Shown: positions 1 to 8,979 of the stretch, piece by piece
Numbering within the stretch: the stretch's first letter is position 1
Layout of the letters: each line of letters starts with the position of its first letter
NCBI RefSeq assembly: GCF_003244875.1
Contig: NZ_LXXZ01000098.1
Coordinates: 1-64,000 of the forward strand
Source: Stenotrophomonas sepilia
Lineage (GTDB): Bacteria > Pseudomonadota > Gammaproteobacteria > Xanthomonadales > Xanthomonadaceae
Reading direction: 5' to 3'
Length of the DNA: 64,000 nucleotides
Program-made: the position numbers and the translations under genes
The notes under the pieces: generated by a model
What the model was told of the DNA's origin: nothing
The model's input: only the letters and a program-made list of their open reading frames with translations
Databases searched by the model: none

Positions 1-17
1 CCCTCCGTCCCCTTTTT
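1..17. repeat. Truncated copy of the RAYT-associated REP (TTAAG/CCGTCCCC family)
   Basis: The window opens with CCCTCCGTCCCC followed by a T run. This is the end of the repeat seen in full at 31005-31050, 31828-31856 and 33022-33052. Only the part inside the window is visible, so its full structure cannot be judged. It lies just upstream of the acyl-CoA ligase gene. Confidence 0.6.
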
Positions 18-33
18 TGGGTACCGTAGGCGC

Positions 34-2760
34 ATGAGTACCTACCACCTGCAGTCTGTGTTCCGTCCGCAGTCGGTCGCGGTGATCGGCGGCAGTCCGC
101 GTGAGCGTTCGGCCGGCCGCGCGGTGATGCGTAACCTGCGCGGCACCGGTTTCCCCGGCAAGGTGGCGTGGATCAACCCGCGGCATGCCGAAATCGATGG
201 CATCCGCACGGTCAAGCGCTTGAAGGATCTGGACTGGGTACCGGACCTGGTCGTCATCACCGCACCGGCGGCGATCGTGCCGCAGGTGGTGCGTACCGCC
301 GCCGAGCGCGGCGTGCAGGCGGCGATCATCCTCACCGCGCACCTGGGCGAAGGCCCGGGTTCGTTGTCCGCACAGGTAGAGGCGGTGGCGCGCAAGCATG
401 GCCTGCGCATCCTCGGGCCGCACTGCCTGGGCGTGATCGCGCCGCACGCGCGACTGAATGCCAGTATCGCCGCACATTTCCCGCAGGCAGGCGACCTCGC
501 GCTGATTTCCGAATCCTCGGCGATCGCCGCCGCGCTGGTGGAGTGGGGCGTGGCGCGCTCGGTCGGGTTCTCCGCCGTGGTCTCGCTGGGCGACACGATG
601 GACGTCGACTTCGGCGACCTGCTCGATTACTTCGCCACCGACTACCGCACCCGCGCCATCCTGCTCTATGTCGAGCAGATCAAGGACGCGCGCAAATTCA
701 TGTCGGCCGCGCGTGCCGCCGCCCGCGCCAAGCCGGTGGTGGTGGTGAAGTCCGGCCGCGCCGAGCGCGTGCAGCCGGGCAGCCGCGACACCCATGTGCA
801 GGCCCTGGCGCGTGCCGATGATGTGTACGGCGCGGCCTTCAACCGCGCCGGCCTGCTGCGCGTCGGCGCGCTGGACGAGCTGTTCACCGCCGCCGAATCG
901 CTGGGGCGGCTGGGTACCTTCCCCGGTCGTCGCCTGGCCATTCTCAGCAATGGCGGCGGTGTCGGCCGCCTGGCCGTGGACCAGCTGATCGCGCTGCGTG
1001 GCACGCTGGCCACCCTGTCCGACAGCACGGTGCAGAAGCTCGATTCGGTATTGCCGCAGGGCTGGTCGCGCAGCAATCCGGTCGACATCGTGGTCGATGC
1101 CGATGGCGAGCGCTATGCCGCGGCCATCGAAGCGCTGCTGGCCGACAACGAGAACGACGCGGTGATGGTGGTCAACGTGCCAACCGCGTTCACCTCGTCC
1201 GCAGACGCTGCGCAGGCACTGACCCGCACGCTCGGCCTGCGCCCGCGCCATCATCGCGACAAGCCAGTGTTCGCGGTCTGGCTGGGCAACGATGACCAGG
1301 CCACCGCCACGCTCAACGCGGCGCGGGTGCCGACCTATCCGACCGAGGCGGAGGCCGTACGCGGCTTCCAGCATCTGGTGCGTTACCGCGAAGCGCAGAA
1401 CGCCCTGATGGAAACGCCACCCAGCCTGCCGCAGGACTTCAATGTCGATGCGGCGGCCGCGCGAGCGTTGGTTGATGCTGCGCTGGCCAATGGTCAGCAG
1501 TGGTTGGACCCGCTGGCCACGCATGAGCTGCTCAAGGCCTACGGCATCCCGTCCGCGCCGGTGATGCACGCGCGTGATGCGCACGAGGCGATGGACCTGG
1601 CGCAGCCGCTGCTGGAACGCGGTGCCACGGTCGCGTTGAAGATCCTGTCACCGGACATCCCGCACAAGTCGGAAGTGGACGGCGTGCGCCTGAACCTGTC
1701 CACGCTGCCGGCGGTGCAGAGCGCGGCCAACGCGATCCTGTCGCGTGCGCGCCAGCTGCGGCCGGATGCGCGCATCGATGGCCTGCTGGTGCAGCCGACC
1801 ATCGTCCGCCCGAAGGCGCGCGAACTGATTGTCGGCATCGCCGATGACGCGACGTTCGGCCCGGTGATCGTGGTCGGCCGTGGCGGCACCGCCGTCGAAG
1901 TGATCAACGACAAGGCGCTGGCCCTGCCGCCGCTGGACCTGCGCCTGGCCCACGAGCTGATCGGCCAGACCCGCGCTTCGCGCATCCTCAAGGCCTACGG
2001 CGATGTGCCCGCCGCCGACGAGCGCGCACTGGCGCTGGCGCTGGTCAAGCTGGCACAGCTGGCCGCCGATATTCCCGAAGTGCGCACGCTGGACATCAAC
2101 CCGCTGCTGGTCGACAGCAAGGGCATCCTCGCCCTCGACGCGCGCGTGGCAGTGGCACCGTCGCGCATCCTGCACAAGGGCCGTGGCCATCCGCGCTTTT
2201 CGGTGTTTCCGTATCCGAAGGAGTGGGAGCGCACCATCGAACTGTCCGATGGCGGCCGGGCCTTCGTGCGCCCGGTGCGGCCGGAGGATGACGCGCTGTT
2301 CCGTGCGTTCTTCGCCCGTGTCAGCGACGAGGACCTGCGCCTGCGCTTCTTCCAGTCGGTGAAGCACTTCAGCCACGAATTCATCGCGCGCCTGACCCAG
2401 CTCGACTACGCGCGCTCGATCGCGCTGGTAGCGATCGAACCGCGCAGCGGCGAGATGCTGGGCGCAGTGCGCCTGCACGCCGATGCCGATTACCACCGTG
2501 GCGAGTACGGCATCCTGATCCGCTCGGACCTGAAGGGCCACGGCATCGGCTGGCGGCTGATGGCGATCATGATCGAGTACGCGAAGTGGCTGGGCCTGGA
2601 CGTGGTCGAAGGCCAGGTGCTGCGCGAAAACAGCACCATGCTGGCGATGTGCCAGAGCCTGGGATTCAAGACCAGGCTGGACCCGGACGACCCGACGGTG
2701 ATGATGGTGACCTTGCCGGTGCAGCAGGTCGAGGTGCCCGACGTGCCGCCGGTGGCGTAA
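34..2760 (+). CDS. Bifunctional acyl-CoA synthetase (ADP-forming)/GNAT acetyltransferase, PatZ (YfiQ/Pka) type
   Basis: The 908-residue protein has the PatZ layout. A CoA-binding Rossmann domain lies at about residues 8-130 (SVAVIGGSPRERSAG), followed by succinyl-CoA-ligase-like domains to about 450. An ATP-grasp domain covers roughly 490-705 (ALKILSPDIPHKSEVDGV), and a GNAT domain about 735-895. In enteric bacteria such proteins acetylate lysines on metabolic enzymes such as acetyl-CoA synthetase. The ligase part is usually catalytically inactive there, and I cannot tell whether it is active here. The length fits the family (about 890). The ATG has only a weak AGG upstream. It is a single gene, with a SMAG repeat after its stop. 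Confidence 0.9.
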   Translation: MSTYHLQSVFRPQSVAVIGGSPRERSAGRAVMRNLRGTGFPGKVAWINPRHAEIDGIRTVKRLKDLDWVPDLVVITAPAAIVPQVVRTAAERGVQAAIILTAHLGEGPGSLSAQVEAVARKHGLRILGPHCLGVIAPHARLNASIAAHFPQAGDLALISESSAIAAALVEWGVARSVGFSAVVSLGDTMDVDFGDLLDYFATDYRTRAILLYVEQIKDARKFMSAARAAARAKPVVVVKSGRAERVQPGSRDTHVQALARADDVYGAAFNRAGLLRVGALDELFTAAESLGRLGTFPGRRLAILSNGGGVGRLAVDQLIALRGTLATLSDSTVQKLDSVLPQGWSRSNPVDIVVDADGERYAAAIEALLADNENDAVMVVNVPTAFTSSADAAQALTRTLGLRPRHHRDKPVFAVWLGNDDQATATLNAARVPTYPTEAEAVRGFQHLVRYREAQNALMETPPSLPQDFNVDAAAARALVDAALANGQQWLDPLATHELLKAYGIPSAPVMHARDAHEAMDLAQPLLERGATVALKILSPDIPHKSEVDGVRLNLSTLPAVQSAANAILSRARQLRPDARIDGLLVQPTIVRPKARELIVGIADDATFGPVIVVGRGGTAVEVINDKALALPPLDLRLAHELIGQTRASRILKAYGDVPAADERALALALVKLAQLAADIPEVRTLDINPLLVDSKGILALDARVAVAPSRILHKGRGHPRFSVFPYPKEWERTIELSDGGRAFVRPVRPEDDALFRAFFARVSDEDLRLRFFQSVKHFSHEFIARLTQLDYARSIALVAIEPRSGEMLGAVRLHADADYHRGEYGILIRSDLKGHGIGWRLMAIMIEYAKWLGLDVVEGQVLRENSTMLAMCQSLGFKTRLDPDDPTVMMVTLPVQQVEVPDVPPVA

Positions 2761-2765
2761 TTCCA

Positions 2766-2789
2766 GTAGAGCCGAGCCTACGCTCGGCT
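2766..2789. repeat. SMAG (GTAG) palindrome, single unit
   Basis: GTAG is followed by AGCCGAGC-CTAC-GCTCGGCT. It lies six bases after the stop of the acyl-CoA ligase gene and before the convergent YbjQ gene. The stem could act as a weak terminator, but no T run follows. Confidence 0.8.
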
Positions 2790-2815
2790 GCTTTTGCGTA
2801 CGCTTGGCGGCTGCA

Positions 2816-3196
2816 TCACCGCACCGGCTCTACCACCACCGCCGTGCCATAGCACAGCACTTCGGTCAGCCCGGTCATCACATCGGTGGCGTCGTAGCGC
2901 ATGCCGATGATCGCGTTGGCACCCAGCTGCCGCGCGTGCTTGACCATGTCGCGGTAGGTTTCCTCGCGAGCCTGTTCGCACAGCTCGGTGTAGATGGTGA
3001 TGTTGCCACCGAAGAGCGTCTGGATGCCGCCCAGGAAGTTGCCGACGATCGAACGCGAGCGCACGGTGATGCCGCGCACCACGCCGAGGTTGCGCACGAC
3101 GCGATGGCCGGGCAGCTCGAAGGCGGTGGTGACCAGCGCATCGTCGAAGCGCAGTGCCGGCGGGGAAGGGGTGCCGCTGTTGTAGGGGTCTGCCAT
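2816..3196 (-). CDS. YbjQ/UPF0145 family protein
   Basis: This 126-residue protein matches the YbjQ family (sometimes called a heavy-metal-binding domain). Family features seen are [22 protein letters not shown] near the N-terminus, the central [16 protein letters not shown], and the C-terminal [12 protein letters not shown] segment. Such proteins form pentamers of unknown function. The ATG at 3196 starts the conserved part. An upstream in-frame extension to 3265 reads through a SMAG repeat and is unlikely to be real. It is divergent from the hydrolase gene. Confidence 0.85.
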   Translation of the reverse strand: MADPYNSGTPSPPALRFDDALVTTAFELPGHRVVRNLGVVRGITVRSRSIVGNFLGGIQTLFGGNITIYTELCEQAREETYRDMVKHARQLGANAIIGMRYDATDVMTGLTEVLCYGTAVVVEPVR

Positions 3197-3221
3197 GGTC
3201 GCGTCCGTGTCGCTGCCTTCT

Positions 3222-3278
3222 GTAGAGTCGAGCCATGCTCGACGGGCTGTGCTGCAGTCGAGCATGGCGCGACTCTAC
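3222..3278. repeat. Paired SMAG repeats in inverted orientation
   Basis: One unit begins GTAGAGTCGAGC at 3222, and its mirror ends GCGACTCTAC at 3278. Together they form a long imperfect hairpin between the divergent YbjQ and hydrolase genes. Confidence 0.8.
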
Positions 3279-3335
3279 AACGCAATCGCCCGTTGCGGCA
3301 TGGTTCCGTCACCGTGCTGGCGCGACAATATCCCC

Positions 3336-4043
3336 ATGACCGACCGTATCCCCCTGTTGCTGCTGCCCGGCCTGCTCAACGATGCCGAGCTGTGGCGCGC
3401 GCAGCTGGCCGACCTGGCCGATATCGCCGACTGCACCGTGGGCGACCAGACCCGTGGCGAGACCCTGCAGGCGGTGGCCGAAGACGTGCTGGCGCAGGCA
3501 CCGGAGCGCTTTGCGCTGGCCGGGTTCTCGCTGGGCGGCTTCGTGGCCCAGCAGATCCTGCGCATCGCGCCGGAACGGGTGCTGCAGCTGGCGCTGATTG
3601 ACACCTCGATCCACGCCGACTCGCCGGAGCGCGCCGAGCAGCGGCGCAGCCAGCGCGCCAGCGTGCGTCTGCCGGGGAAGTTCCACGGCTTCGGCGATGT
3701 GCTGATGCGCAGCTACATCGACGCCTCGCGGCTGGACGACTACGTGCTGGTGCAGCGCGTGCGCGACATGACCGCTCGCCTGGGCGCGGAAGTGTTCCTG
3801 CGCCAGAGCGCACTGGAACGCCGCGATGGCCATGATGTGCTGGCCGGTTATCGCGATCCGCTGCTGATCGTATGTGGCGCCAACGACCGCATTACGCCAC
3901 TCGCGGTGAGCGAGGAAATGCACGCGATGGTGCCGCACTCGCAGCTGGTGGTGGTGCCCGATTGCGGGCACCTGGCGCCGATGGAGAAACCGGACGAGGT
4001 CAGTGCGGCAATGCGTCGGTGGTTGTTGCAGGGCAGGGGATGA
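3336..4043 (+). CDS. Alpha/beta hydrolase
   Basis: The 235-residue protein has the full alpha/beta hydrolase triad. The nucleophile Ser is in GFSLGG, the acid in VCGANDRITP, and the His in PDCGHLAPMEKP. There is no signal peptide, so it is probably cytoplasmic. The ATG at 3336 (MTDRIPLLLLPG) begins the first beta strand. A longer in-frame reading would run through the upstream repeat. The substrate cannot be told from sequence; esterase or thioesterase activity is possible. Confidence 0.88.
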   Translation: MTDRIPLLLLPGLLNDAELWRAQLADLADIADCTVGDQTRGETLQAVAEDVLAQAPERFALAGFSLGGFVAQQILRIAPERVLQLALIDTSIHADSPERAEQRRSQRASVRLPGKFHGFGDVLMRSYIDASRLDDYVLVQRVRDMTARLGAEVFLRQSALERRDGHDVLAGYRDPLLIVCGANDRITPLAVSEEMHAMVPHSQLVVVPDCGHLAPMEKPDEVSAAMRRWLLQGRG

Positions 4044-4056
4044 TCCCCGCGTTCTG

Positions 4057-4131
4057 GTAGGTGCCGACCTTGGTCGGCACGGCGTTTCATCGATCGGTCA
4101 GACGTCTGCGCCGACCAGGGTCGGCGTCTAC
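4057..4131. repeat. Paired SMAG-like repeats (GTAGGTGCCGAC type)
   Basis: GTAGGTGCCGACC at 4057 is mirrored by GGTCGGCGTCTAC ending at 4131. The pair lies between the convergent hydrolase and reductase genes and could form a bidirectional hairpin at the end of both transcripts. Confidence 0.8.
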
Positions 4132-4158
4132 CAGAGCAGTTGCGCGCCGTCGTTGGAA

Positions 4159-4968
4159 TCAATCCCAGGCTGGGGCGATGCCTTCGGGGTTGGCAAGGCG
4201 ATGGCCGCGGTCGAGCTTGGCGATCTGTCCCATGTCTTCGTCGGTCAGGCGGATCGCTGCTGCCTCCAGGTTGCTGGCCAGGTTCTCGCGCCTGGTCGAG
4301 GACGGAATGACCGAGAAGCCCTGCTGCAGCGCCCAGGCCAGCGCGACCTGCGCCGGCGTGGCCTGGTGGCGGCCGGCAATGGCCTGGATCACCGGGTCCT
4401 TGATTACCTCACCATAGGCCAGGCTCATGTAGGCGGTGATGTGGATGCCGTTGTCCTGCAGGAATTTCACCAGCAGGCGGTTCTGCAGGTACGGGTGGAT
4501 CTCGATCTGGTTGGTGGCGATGGCGCCGGCACCCAGGATGCCGATCGCCTTGCGGGTCTGCGCGATGGTGAAGTTGGAGATGCCGATCTCCTTCGTCAGG
4601 CCCTGTGCCTTGGCCTCGGCCAGTGCGGTCAGGTACTCCTCCATCGGCACGTCGACCTTGCCGTTCGGCGACGGCCAGTGGATCAGCGTCAGGTCCACAT
4701 GATCGGTACGCAGCTTTTCCAGACTGGTACGCAGGCTGGCCAGCAGCGCTTCGCGCTTGAACTCGGTGATCCAGATCTTGGTGGTCAGGTAGATCTCATC
4801 GCGCGGCACGCCGGAATCGGCGATGGCCTGGCCGACTTCGGCTTCGTTGCCGTAGATCTGCGCGGTATCGATGGCGCGGTAGCCGACCTCCAGCGCGTTG
4901 CGCACGGAATCGATCACGGTCTGGTCTTTGAGGCGGAAAGTGCCAAGACCGAAGGCGGGGACTGTCAT
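4159..4968 (-). CDS. dkgB: Aldo/keto reductase, 2,5-diketo-D-gluconate reductase B type
   Basis: The 269-residue protein is an AKR-fold NADPH-dependent reductase that closely follows E. coli DkgB (YafB, 267 residues). The AKR tetrad is visible as Asp in RAIDTAQ, Tyr in QIYGNE, Lys in LTTKIW and His in LIHWPSPNG. Near the C-terminus the cofactor-binding segment [13 protein letters not shown] is present. DkgB enzymes reduce 2,5-diketogluconate, methylglyoxal and other aldehydes, so detoxification is the likely role. It is monocistronic, with convergent repeats downstream. Confidence 0.88.
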   Translation of the reverse strand: MTVPAFGLGTFRLKDQTVIDSVRNALEVGYRAIDTAQIYGNEAEVGQAIADSGVPRDEIYLTTKIWITEFKREALLASLRTSLEKLRTDHVDLTLIHWPSPNGKVDVPMEEYLTALAEAKAQGLTKEIGISNFTIAQTRKAIGILGAGAIATNQIEIHPYLQNRLLVKFLQDNGIHITAYMSLAYGEVIKDPVIQAIAGRHQATPAQVALAWALQQGFSVIPSSTRRENLASNLEAAAIRLTDEDMGQIAKLDRGHRLANPEGIAPAWD

Positions 4969-5141
4969 GAGGGGCTCCAGCAGTGGGGGAGGGAGACGGG
5001 ACTATCCACGAAAGGGTAGGCCAGCGGCCGTGTGCATGCCGGCAACGGTGCATTGCACTGCCGTGTACGACCACAGGCCGTAATGAGTGCGGAACGTTGG
5101 TCCGCACTGTTCATGCCGCCACCCATGTAGCGTTGGACGCT

Positions 5142-5205
5142 GCCGGCCAGCGGCCGGCACTACCCCAGTCCGCGCTCCACGGTGGTGCCGGCCGCTGGCC
5201 GGCAA
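5142..5205. repeat. Paired SMAG repeats (GTGCCGGCCGCTGGCCGGCA type)
   Basis: An inverted unit ends in CTAC near 5164, followed by a direct GTGCCGGCCGCTGGCCGGCA unit at about 5185-5204. They sit directly after the stop of the chemotaxis receptor gene. Confidence 0.75.
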
Positions 5206-5214
5206 CCGGATCCC

Positions 5215-7335
5215 TCAGGCCGCGCGCGCCAACGCGTCCTTCGCTGTCGCCGTGGCCGACAGGTCGAACACATCGACCGCATCGATCAACCGGTTCGCCT
5301 GCTGTTCCAGGCTGCGCGCCGCGGCGCTGGCTTCCTCCACCAGCGCGGCGTTCTGCTGGGTGGTGCCGTCCATCTGGATCACCGTCTGGCTGACCTGTTC
5401 GATGCCTGCGCTCTGCTCCTGCGACGCCGCGGAGATCTCGGCCATGATGTCGGTCACGCGCTGCACCGAGGCGACGATCTCGGCCATGGTGTCACCGGCC
5501 TCGCGCACGCGCTGCGCACCCTCACCGACCTGTTCCACCGACGCCTCGATCAGCGATTTGATCTCCTTTGCCGCCGCCGCAGAGCGCTGCGCCAGGGTGC
5601 GCACTTCGCTGGCGACAACCGCGAATCCGCGGCCCTGCTCACCGGCGCGTGCCGCTTCCACCGCAGCGTTCAGCGCCAGGATGTTGGTCTGGAACGCGAT
5701 GCCATCGATCACGCTGATGATCTCGGCGATCTGCCGCGACGACGTTTCGATCGCACCCATGGTCGCCACCACCTGCCCGACCACGCTGCCACCGTGTGAG
5801 GCGACACCCTGTGCACCGATCGCCAGCTGGTTGGCCTGGCGCGCGTGTTCGGCGTTCTGGCGCACGGTGGAGGTCAGCTCTTCCATGGATGCCGCGGTCT
5901 CTTCCAGATTGGCGGCCTGCTGCTCGGTACGGCGCGACAGGTCATTGTTGCCGGCGGCGATCTCCGCGGCGGCGGTGTGGATGTTGCCGGAGGCGTGCTT
6001 GATGTCGGTGACGATGGTCGCCAGCTGCGTGGCGGTGGTATTGGCATCGCCGGCGATACGCGCGAACACACCCTGGAAATCACCGTGCATGCGTGCACCG
6101 AGGCGGCCATCGGCGATCGCGCGCAGCATCGTCGAGACTTCGCCGAGGTTCAGTTCTGTGGTCTGCATCAGGCGGTTCAGGCCATCGACCATCGCGCGGA
6201 AGTCATGCTCGAAGCGCGCGCTGTCGCCGCGCTGGCTGAAGTCACCGGCGGCCGCCGCTTCGGCCAGGCGGCGGATTTCGCCGTTGATCGCCCCGAGGTT
6301 GTGCTTGACCGCATCCAGCGCTTCGGTGATCACTGCCTTCTCGCCGGGCAGGCGTTCCATGTCCTGGCTGAGGTCGCCGACGGCGTAGCGGCCCATGATC
6401 GAGATCGCGCGCATCTTCACCCGGATGTGCGCGTCGACCAGCGTGTTGCAGTCGGCCACCATGGTGCCGAACGCGCCCGGGAAGGCAGCGGCGTCCATGC
6501 GATGGCTGATGGTGCCGGCCTCGTGCGCCTGGGCCATCGCGGCCTGCGCATCCAGCACGCCGCGCAGCGTGGACTGCAACGCCTGCATCGCCTGGGCGAG
6601 GCGTCCGATCTCGTCGCGGCTGCGCACCTGTACCACGTGCTGCAGGTCGCCGGCAGCCACTGCGCGTGCAGCGGCTTCCACCGCCAGTACCGGCTGCACC
6701 ACGGCGCGCCGCAGCCACCAGGACAGGCCGATCAGCAACAGCACGGCGGCCAGCACCGTCAGTGACGCGCACAGCAGCAGGGTCTGCCGCGCCTGCTGCG
6801 AACGTGCCGCCAGCGCCGCTTCGGCCACCTGCGTGGCATGCCTGCTCAATGCATCCAGTGCGGTCGCCACCGCGCGATCCTTGCCGCGCACGAGGGTGTC
6901 GCCGACGGCGGGATCGTAGCCGGCCGCGGCAAATGCCTGCAGCGCCGCGTGATAGTCCTGCTGCAGCTGCGCGTGCAGGCCGATGAACGCCTGCGCCAGT
7001 TCACGCGTGCGCGCGTCCGGGCTGGTCACCAGGCCCTTGGCCAGCCGTTCGACCAGGCGGCCTTCGTTGTCGAAGGCGTCCAGATGGCGCTGACGCAACG
7101 CGTCGTCGTGACCACGCAGCAGCACGTTCTTCCATTCCTGCACCTGGCCGCGGAACTCACGCTGCAGGCGTTCGGCGTCGCGGCTGTGCGCGACTTCGGG
7201 TGGAACCTCGGTGGACAACTTGAACCAGGCGGAGGCCAGGCCAGCCAGCGCGCACAGCAGGACCACGGCCAAGCCAACAGAAACCGCGCCGAGCAGCTTG
7301 GACTGCAGGCGCGGAGCACGGACAGACGCATTCAT
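5215..7335 (-). CDS. Methyl-accepting chemotaxis protein
   Basis: This 706-residue transmembrane receptor has a first membrane helix at about residues 15-38. A periplasmic helical domain of roughly 150 residues follows, then a second helix ([19 protein letters not shown]). A series of HAMP-like segments leads to the MCP signalling hairpin, whose tip reads [20 protein letters not shown]. There is no C-terminal NWETF-type pentapeptide, so CheR/CheB tethering is probably indirect. The ligand is unknown. The ATG at 7335 ([16 protein letters not shown]) precedes the first helix; an ATG 45 bases upstream is less likely. Confidence 0.9.
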   Translation of the reverse strand: MNASVRAPRLQSKLLGAVSVGLAVVLLCALAGLASAWFKLSTEVPPEVAHSRDAERLQREFRGQVQEWKNVLLRGHDDALRQRHLDAFDNEGRLVERLAKGLVTSPDARTRELAQAFIGLHAQLQQDYHAALQAFAAAGYDPAVGDTLVRGKDRAVATALDALSRHATQVAEAALAARSQQARQTLLLCASLTVLAAVLLLIGLSWWLRRAVVQPVLAVEAAARAVAAGDLQHVVQVRSRDEIGRLAQAMQALQSTLRGVLDAQAAMAQAHEAGTISHRMDAAAFPGAFGTMVADCNTLVDAHIRVKMRAISIMGRYAVGDLSQDMERLPGEKAVITEALDAVKHNLGAINGEIRRLAEAAAAGDFSQRGDSARFEHDFRAMVDGLNRLMQTTELNLGEVSTMLRAIADGRLGARMHGDFQGVFARIAGDANTTATQLATIVTDIKHASGNIHTAAAEIAAGNNDLSRRTEQQAANLEETAASMEELTSTVRQNAEHARQANQLAIGAQGVASHGGSVVGQVVATMGAIETSSRQIAEIISVIDGIAFQTNILALNAAVEAARAGEQGRGFAVVASEVRTLAQRSAAAAKEIKSLIEASVEQVGEGAQRVREAGDTMAEIVASVQRVTDIMAEISAASQEQSAGIEQVSQTVIQMDGTTQQNAALVEEASAAARSLEQQANRLIDAVDVFDLSATATAKDALARAA

Positions 7336-7494
7336 CGGGAAGCACTCTCGGGAAGGGGCAATGCGGTATCGACCCGCCAAGCTCCCGCTGAAGTGCGACG
7401 AACATCACATTAGCGTTTCGTTTAGTGATGTGAAGAAAGTGTTTCATAGGACAAATGTGTCCATATGGAACGAATACGGACCCTGGACAGGGGA

Positions 7495-7520
7495 TATAAA
7501 TGTAACTAATGTAGTTACAT
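7495..7520 (+). promoter_or_regulatory. -10-like TATAAA plus perfect 21-bp dyad over the Rrf2 start codon
   Basis: TATAAA at 7495-7500 is followed at once by ATGTAACTA-ATG-TAGTTACAT (7500-7520), a perfect 9+9 inverted repeat. The gene's own ATG begins at 7519, inside the right arm. An Rrf2 dimer bound here would cover the expected transcription start, so negative autoregulation is the simplest reading. No Shine-Dalgarno sequence fits before the ATG, so the mRNA may be nearly leaderless. Confidence 0.65.
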
Positions 7521-7974
7521 GAAATCCGCGAACCTGCTCTCTGACGCCCTGCACGTGATGGCGCACCTGGTCGGCCAGGACGGCCCGCGCACCTCCGAGC
7601 AGCTGGCGTCCTGCCTGCCGACCCATCCGGTGGTGATCCGCCGCCTGCTGGCGCAGCTGCACAGGGCGGGCCTGGTTCACAGCGCCCGTGGTCATGGCGG
7701 TGGCAGCCAGTTGGCCCGCGATGCCGCAGCCATCACCCTGCATGACGTCTACCTGGCGGTGGGCGCACCGTCGCTGGTGCAGGTCGGTACCCGTGATTCC
7801 GGCGGTGGCTGCCCGATCCAGCAGCTGGTCAACAGCGCTTTGCTGGAGGGTGCACGCGAAGCACAGCGCCTGCTCGAACAGCGCCTGCGGGCGACCACGC
7901 TGGACAAGCTCGGCGCCGACTTCGCCCGCCATCTCGCCCATCACCGTTCCCTGGAAGGTCACCATGAATCCTGA
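7519..7974 (+). CDS. Rrf2 family transcriptional regulator
   Basis: The 151-residue protein has an N-terminal winged helix (TSEQLASCLPTHPVVIRRLLAQLHRAGLV) and the Rrf2 wing motif SARGHGGGSQLA. Only two cysteines are present (about residues 32 and 98). The three-Cys cluster of IscR/NsrR iron-sulfur sensors is absent, so a YwnA/CymR-like non-cluster mechanism is more likely. Its end overlaps the start of the flavoprotein gene by 11 bases, so the two are co-transcribed and probably translationally coupled. The dyad over its start suggests autorepression. Confidence 0.9.
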   Translation: MKSANLLSDALHVMAHLVGQDGPRTSEQLASCLPTHPVVIRRLLAQLHRAGLVHSARGHGGGSQLARDAAAITLHDVYLAVGAPSLVQVGTRDSGGGCPIQQLVNSALLEGAREAQRLLEQRLRATTLDKLGADFARHLAHHRSLEGHHES

Positions 7975-8869
7975 TGTGCTCATCGTCGGCGGCAGCTATG
8001 CCGGCATTGCTGCGGGCCTGATCCTGGCCCGTGCCCGCCGCCCGGTCACCGTCATCGACGCCGGTTTGCCGCGCAATCGTTTCGCCAGCCATTCGCACGG
8101 GGTGATGGGGCTGGATGGCATCAGCGGTGCCGAGCTGCTGAAGGCCGCGCGCCAGCAGCTGCTGGACTACCCCAGCGTGCGCTGGGTGCATGCCGAGGCC
8201 GTGCAGGCCAACGCCAGCGCAGAGGCCGTGGAAGTACGTACCGCCGATGGCCAGGTGCTGGCCGCGCGCAAGCTGCTGCTGGCCAGCGGCATCGCCGACC
8301 AGCTGCCGGCGCTGCCGGGTCTGGCCGAGCGCTGGGGCAGCACCGTGCTGCACTGCCCCTACTGCCACGGTTACGAAGTGGGTGGCGGCGCCATCGGCCT
8401 GCTTGGTGGCCATCCGATGTCCGCCAGCAAGGCGCCGCTGTTTGCCGACTGGGGCAATGTCACCTTCTTCAGCCAGGGCCTGCCGATCACCGATGAGGAA
8501 CGGGCTGCCATGCAGCAGCGCGGCGTGCAGATCGAGACGTCACCGGTGCTGCGCGTGCAGGGCGACCAGCCGACCTGGCTGGAGGTGGAGCTGGCCGACG
8601 GCCGCCGCATCGCCCAGCGGGCGCTGTTCGTGCCGGCCACCCAGGTGATGGCCACACCGCTGGTGCAGCAGCTGGGCTGCACATTGGCCGAGAGCCCGCT
8701 GGGCGAGCTGATCGAGGTCGACATGATGAAGCAGACCTCGGTGCCGAACGTGTATGCCGCAGGCGATGCGACGACGGTCGGCAACATCACCCTGGCCATG
8801 GCCGAAGGCGTGCGCGCGGGCATCGGCGTGCACCACGCGCTGGTGGCCGAAGACAGCGTCGTGCGCTGA
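7964..8869 (+). CDS. NAD(P)/FAD-dependent oxidoreductase, thioredoxin-reductase-like
   Basis: The 301-residue flavoprotein has an FAD-binding GGSYAG motif near residue 10, a CPYC redox pair at 131-134, and the C-terminal FAD motif VYAAGDATTVGNITLAMAEG. This resembles thioredoxin-reductase-like enzymes found beside Rrf2 regulators. The NADPH motif around GLLGGHPMSA is less canonical than in TrxB, so a dedicated small-thiol or disulfide substrate is possible. The ATG at 7964 has AAGGTCACC upstream and overlaps the regulator gene. Confidence 0.88.
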   Translation: MNPDVLIVGGSYAGIAAGLILARARRPVTVIDAGLPRNRFASHSHGVMGLDGISGAELLKAARQQLLDYPSVRWVHAEAVQANASAEAVEVRTADGQVLAARKLLLASGIADQLPALPGLAERWGSTVLHCPYCHGYEVGGGAIGLLGGHPMSASKAPLFADWGNVTFFSQGLPITDEERAAMQQRGVQIETSPVLRVQGDQPTWLEVELADGRRIAQRALFVPATQVMATPLVQQLGCTLAESPLGELIEVDMMKQTSVPNVYAAGDATTVGNITLAMAEGVRAGIGVHHALVAEDSVVR

Positions 8870-8880
8870 ACGTTGCACAG

Positions 8881-8971
8881 GTAGAGGCCGACCCTGGTCG
8901 GCGCCGTTCCATCCACGCATGGCGTGGATCTACTGCAATTGGGTGCGGTGGGTGCCGGCCTTGGCCGGCAC
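8881..8971. repeat. SMAG repeat cluster
   Basis: A GTAG...CTAC pair (8881-8932) combines a GGCCGACCCTGGTCGGC stem with an ATCCACGCATGGCGTGGAT stem. It is followed by a GGTGCCGGCCTTGGCCGGCACC palindrome near 8950-8971. The cluster fills the gap between the flavoprotein gene and the convergent rtcB. Confidence 0.75.
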
Positions 8972-8979
8972 CGCCCCAT

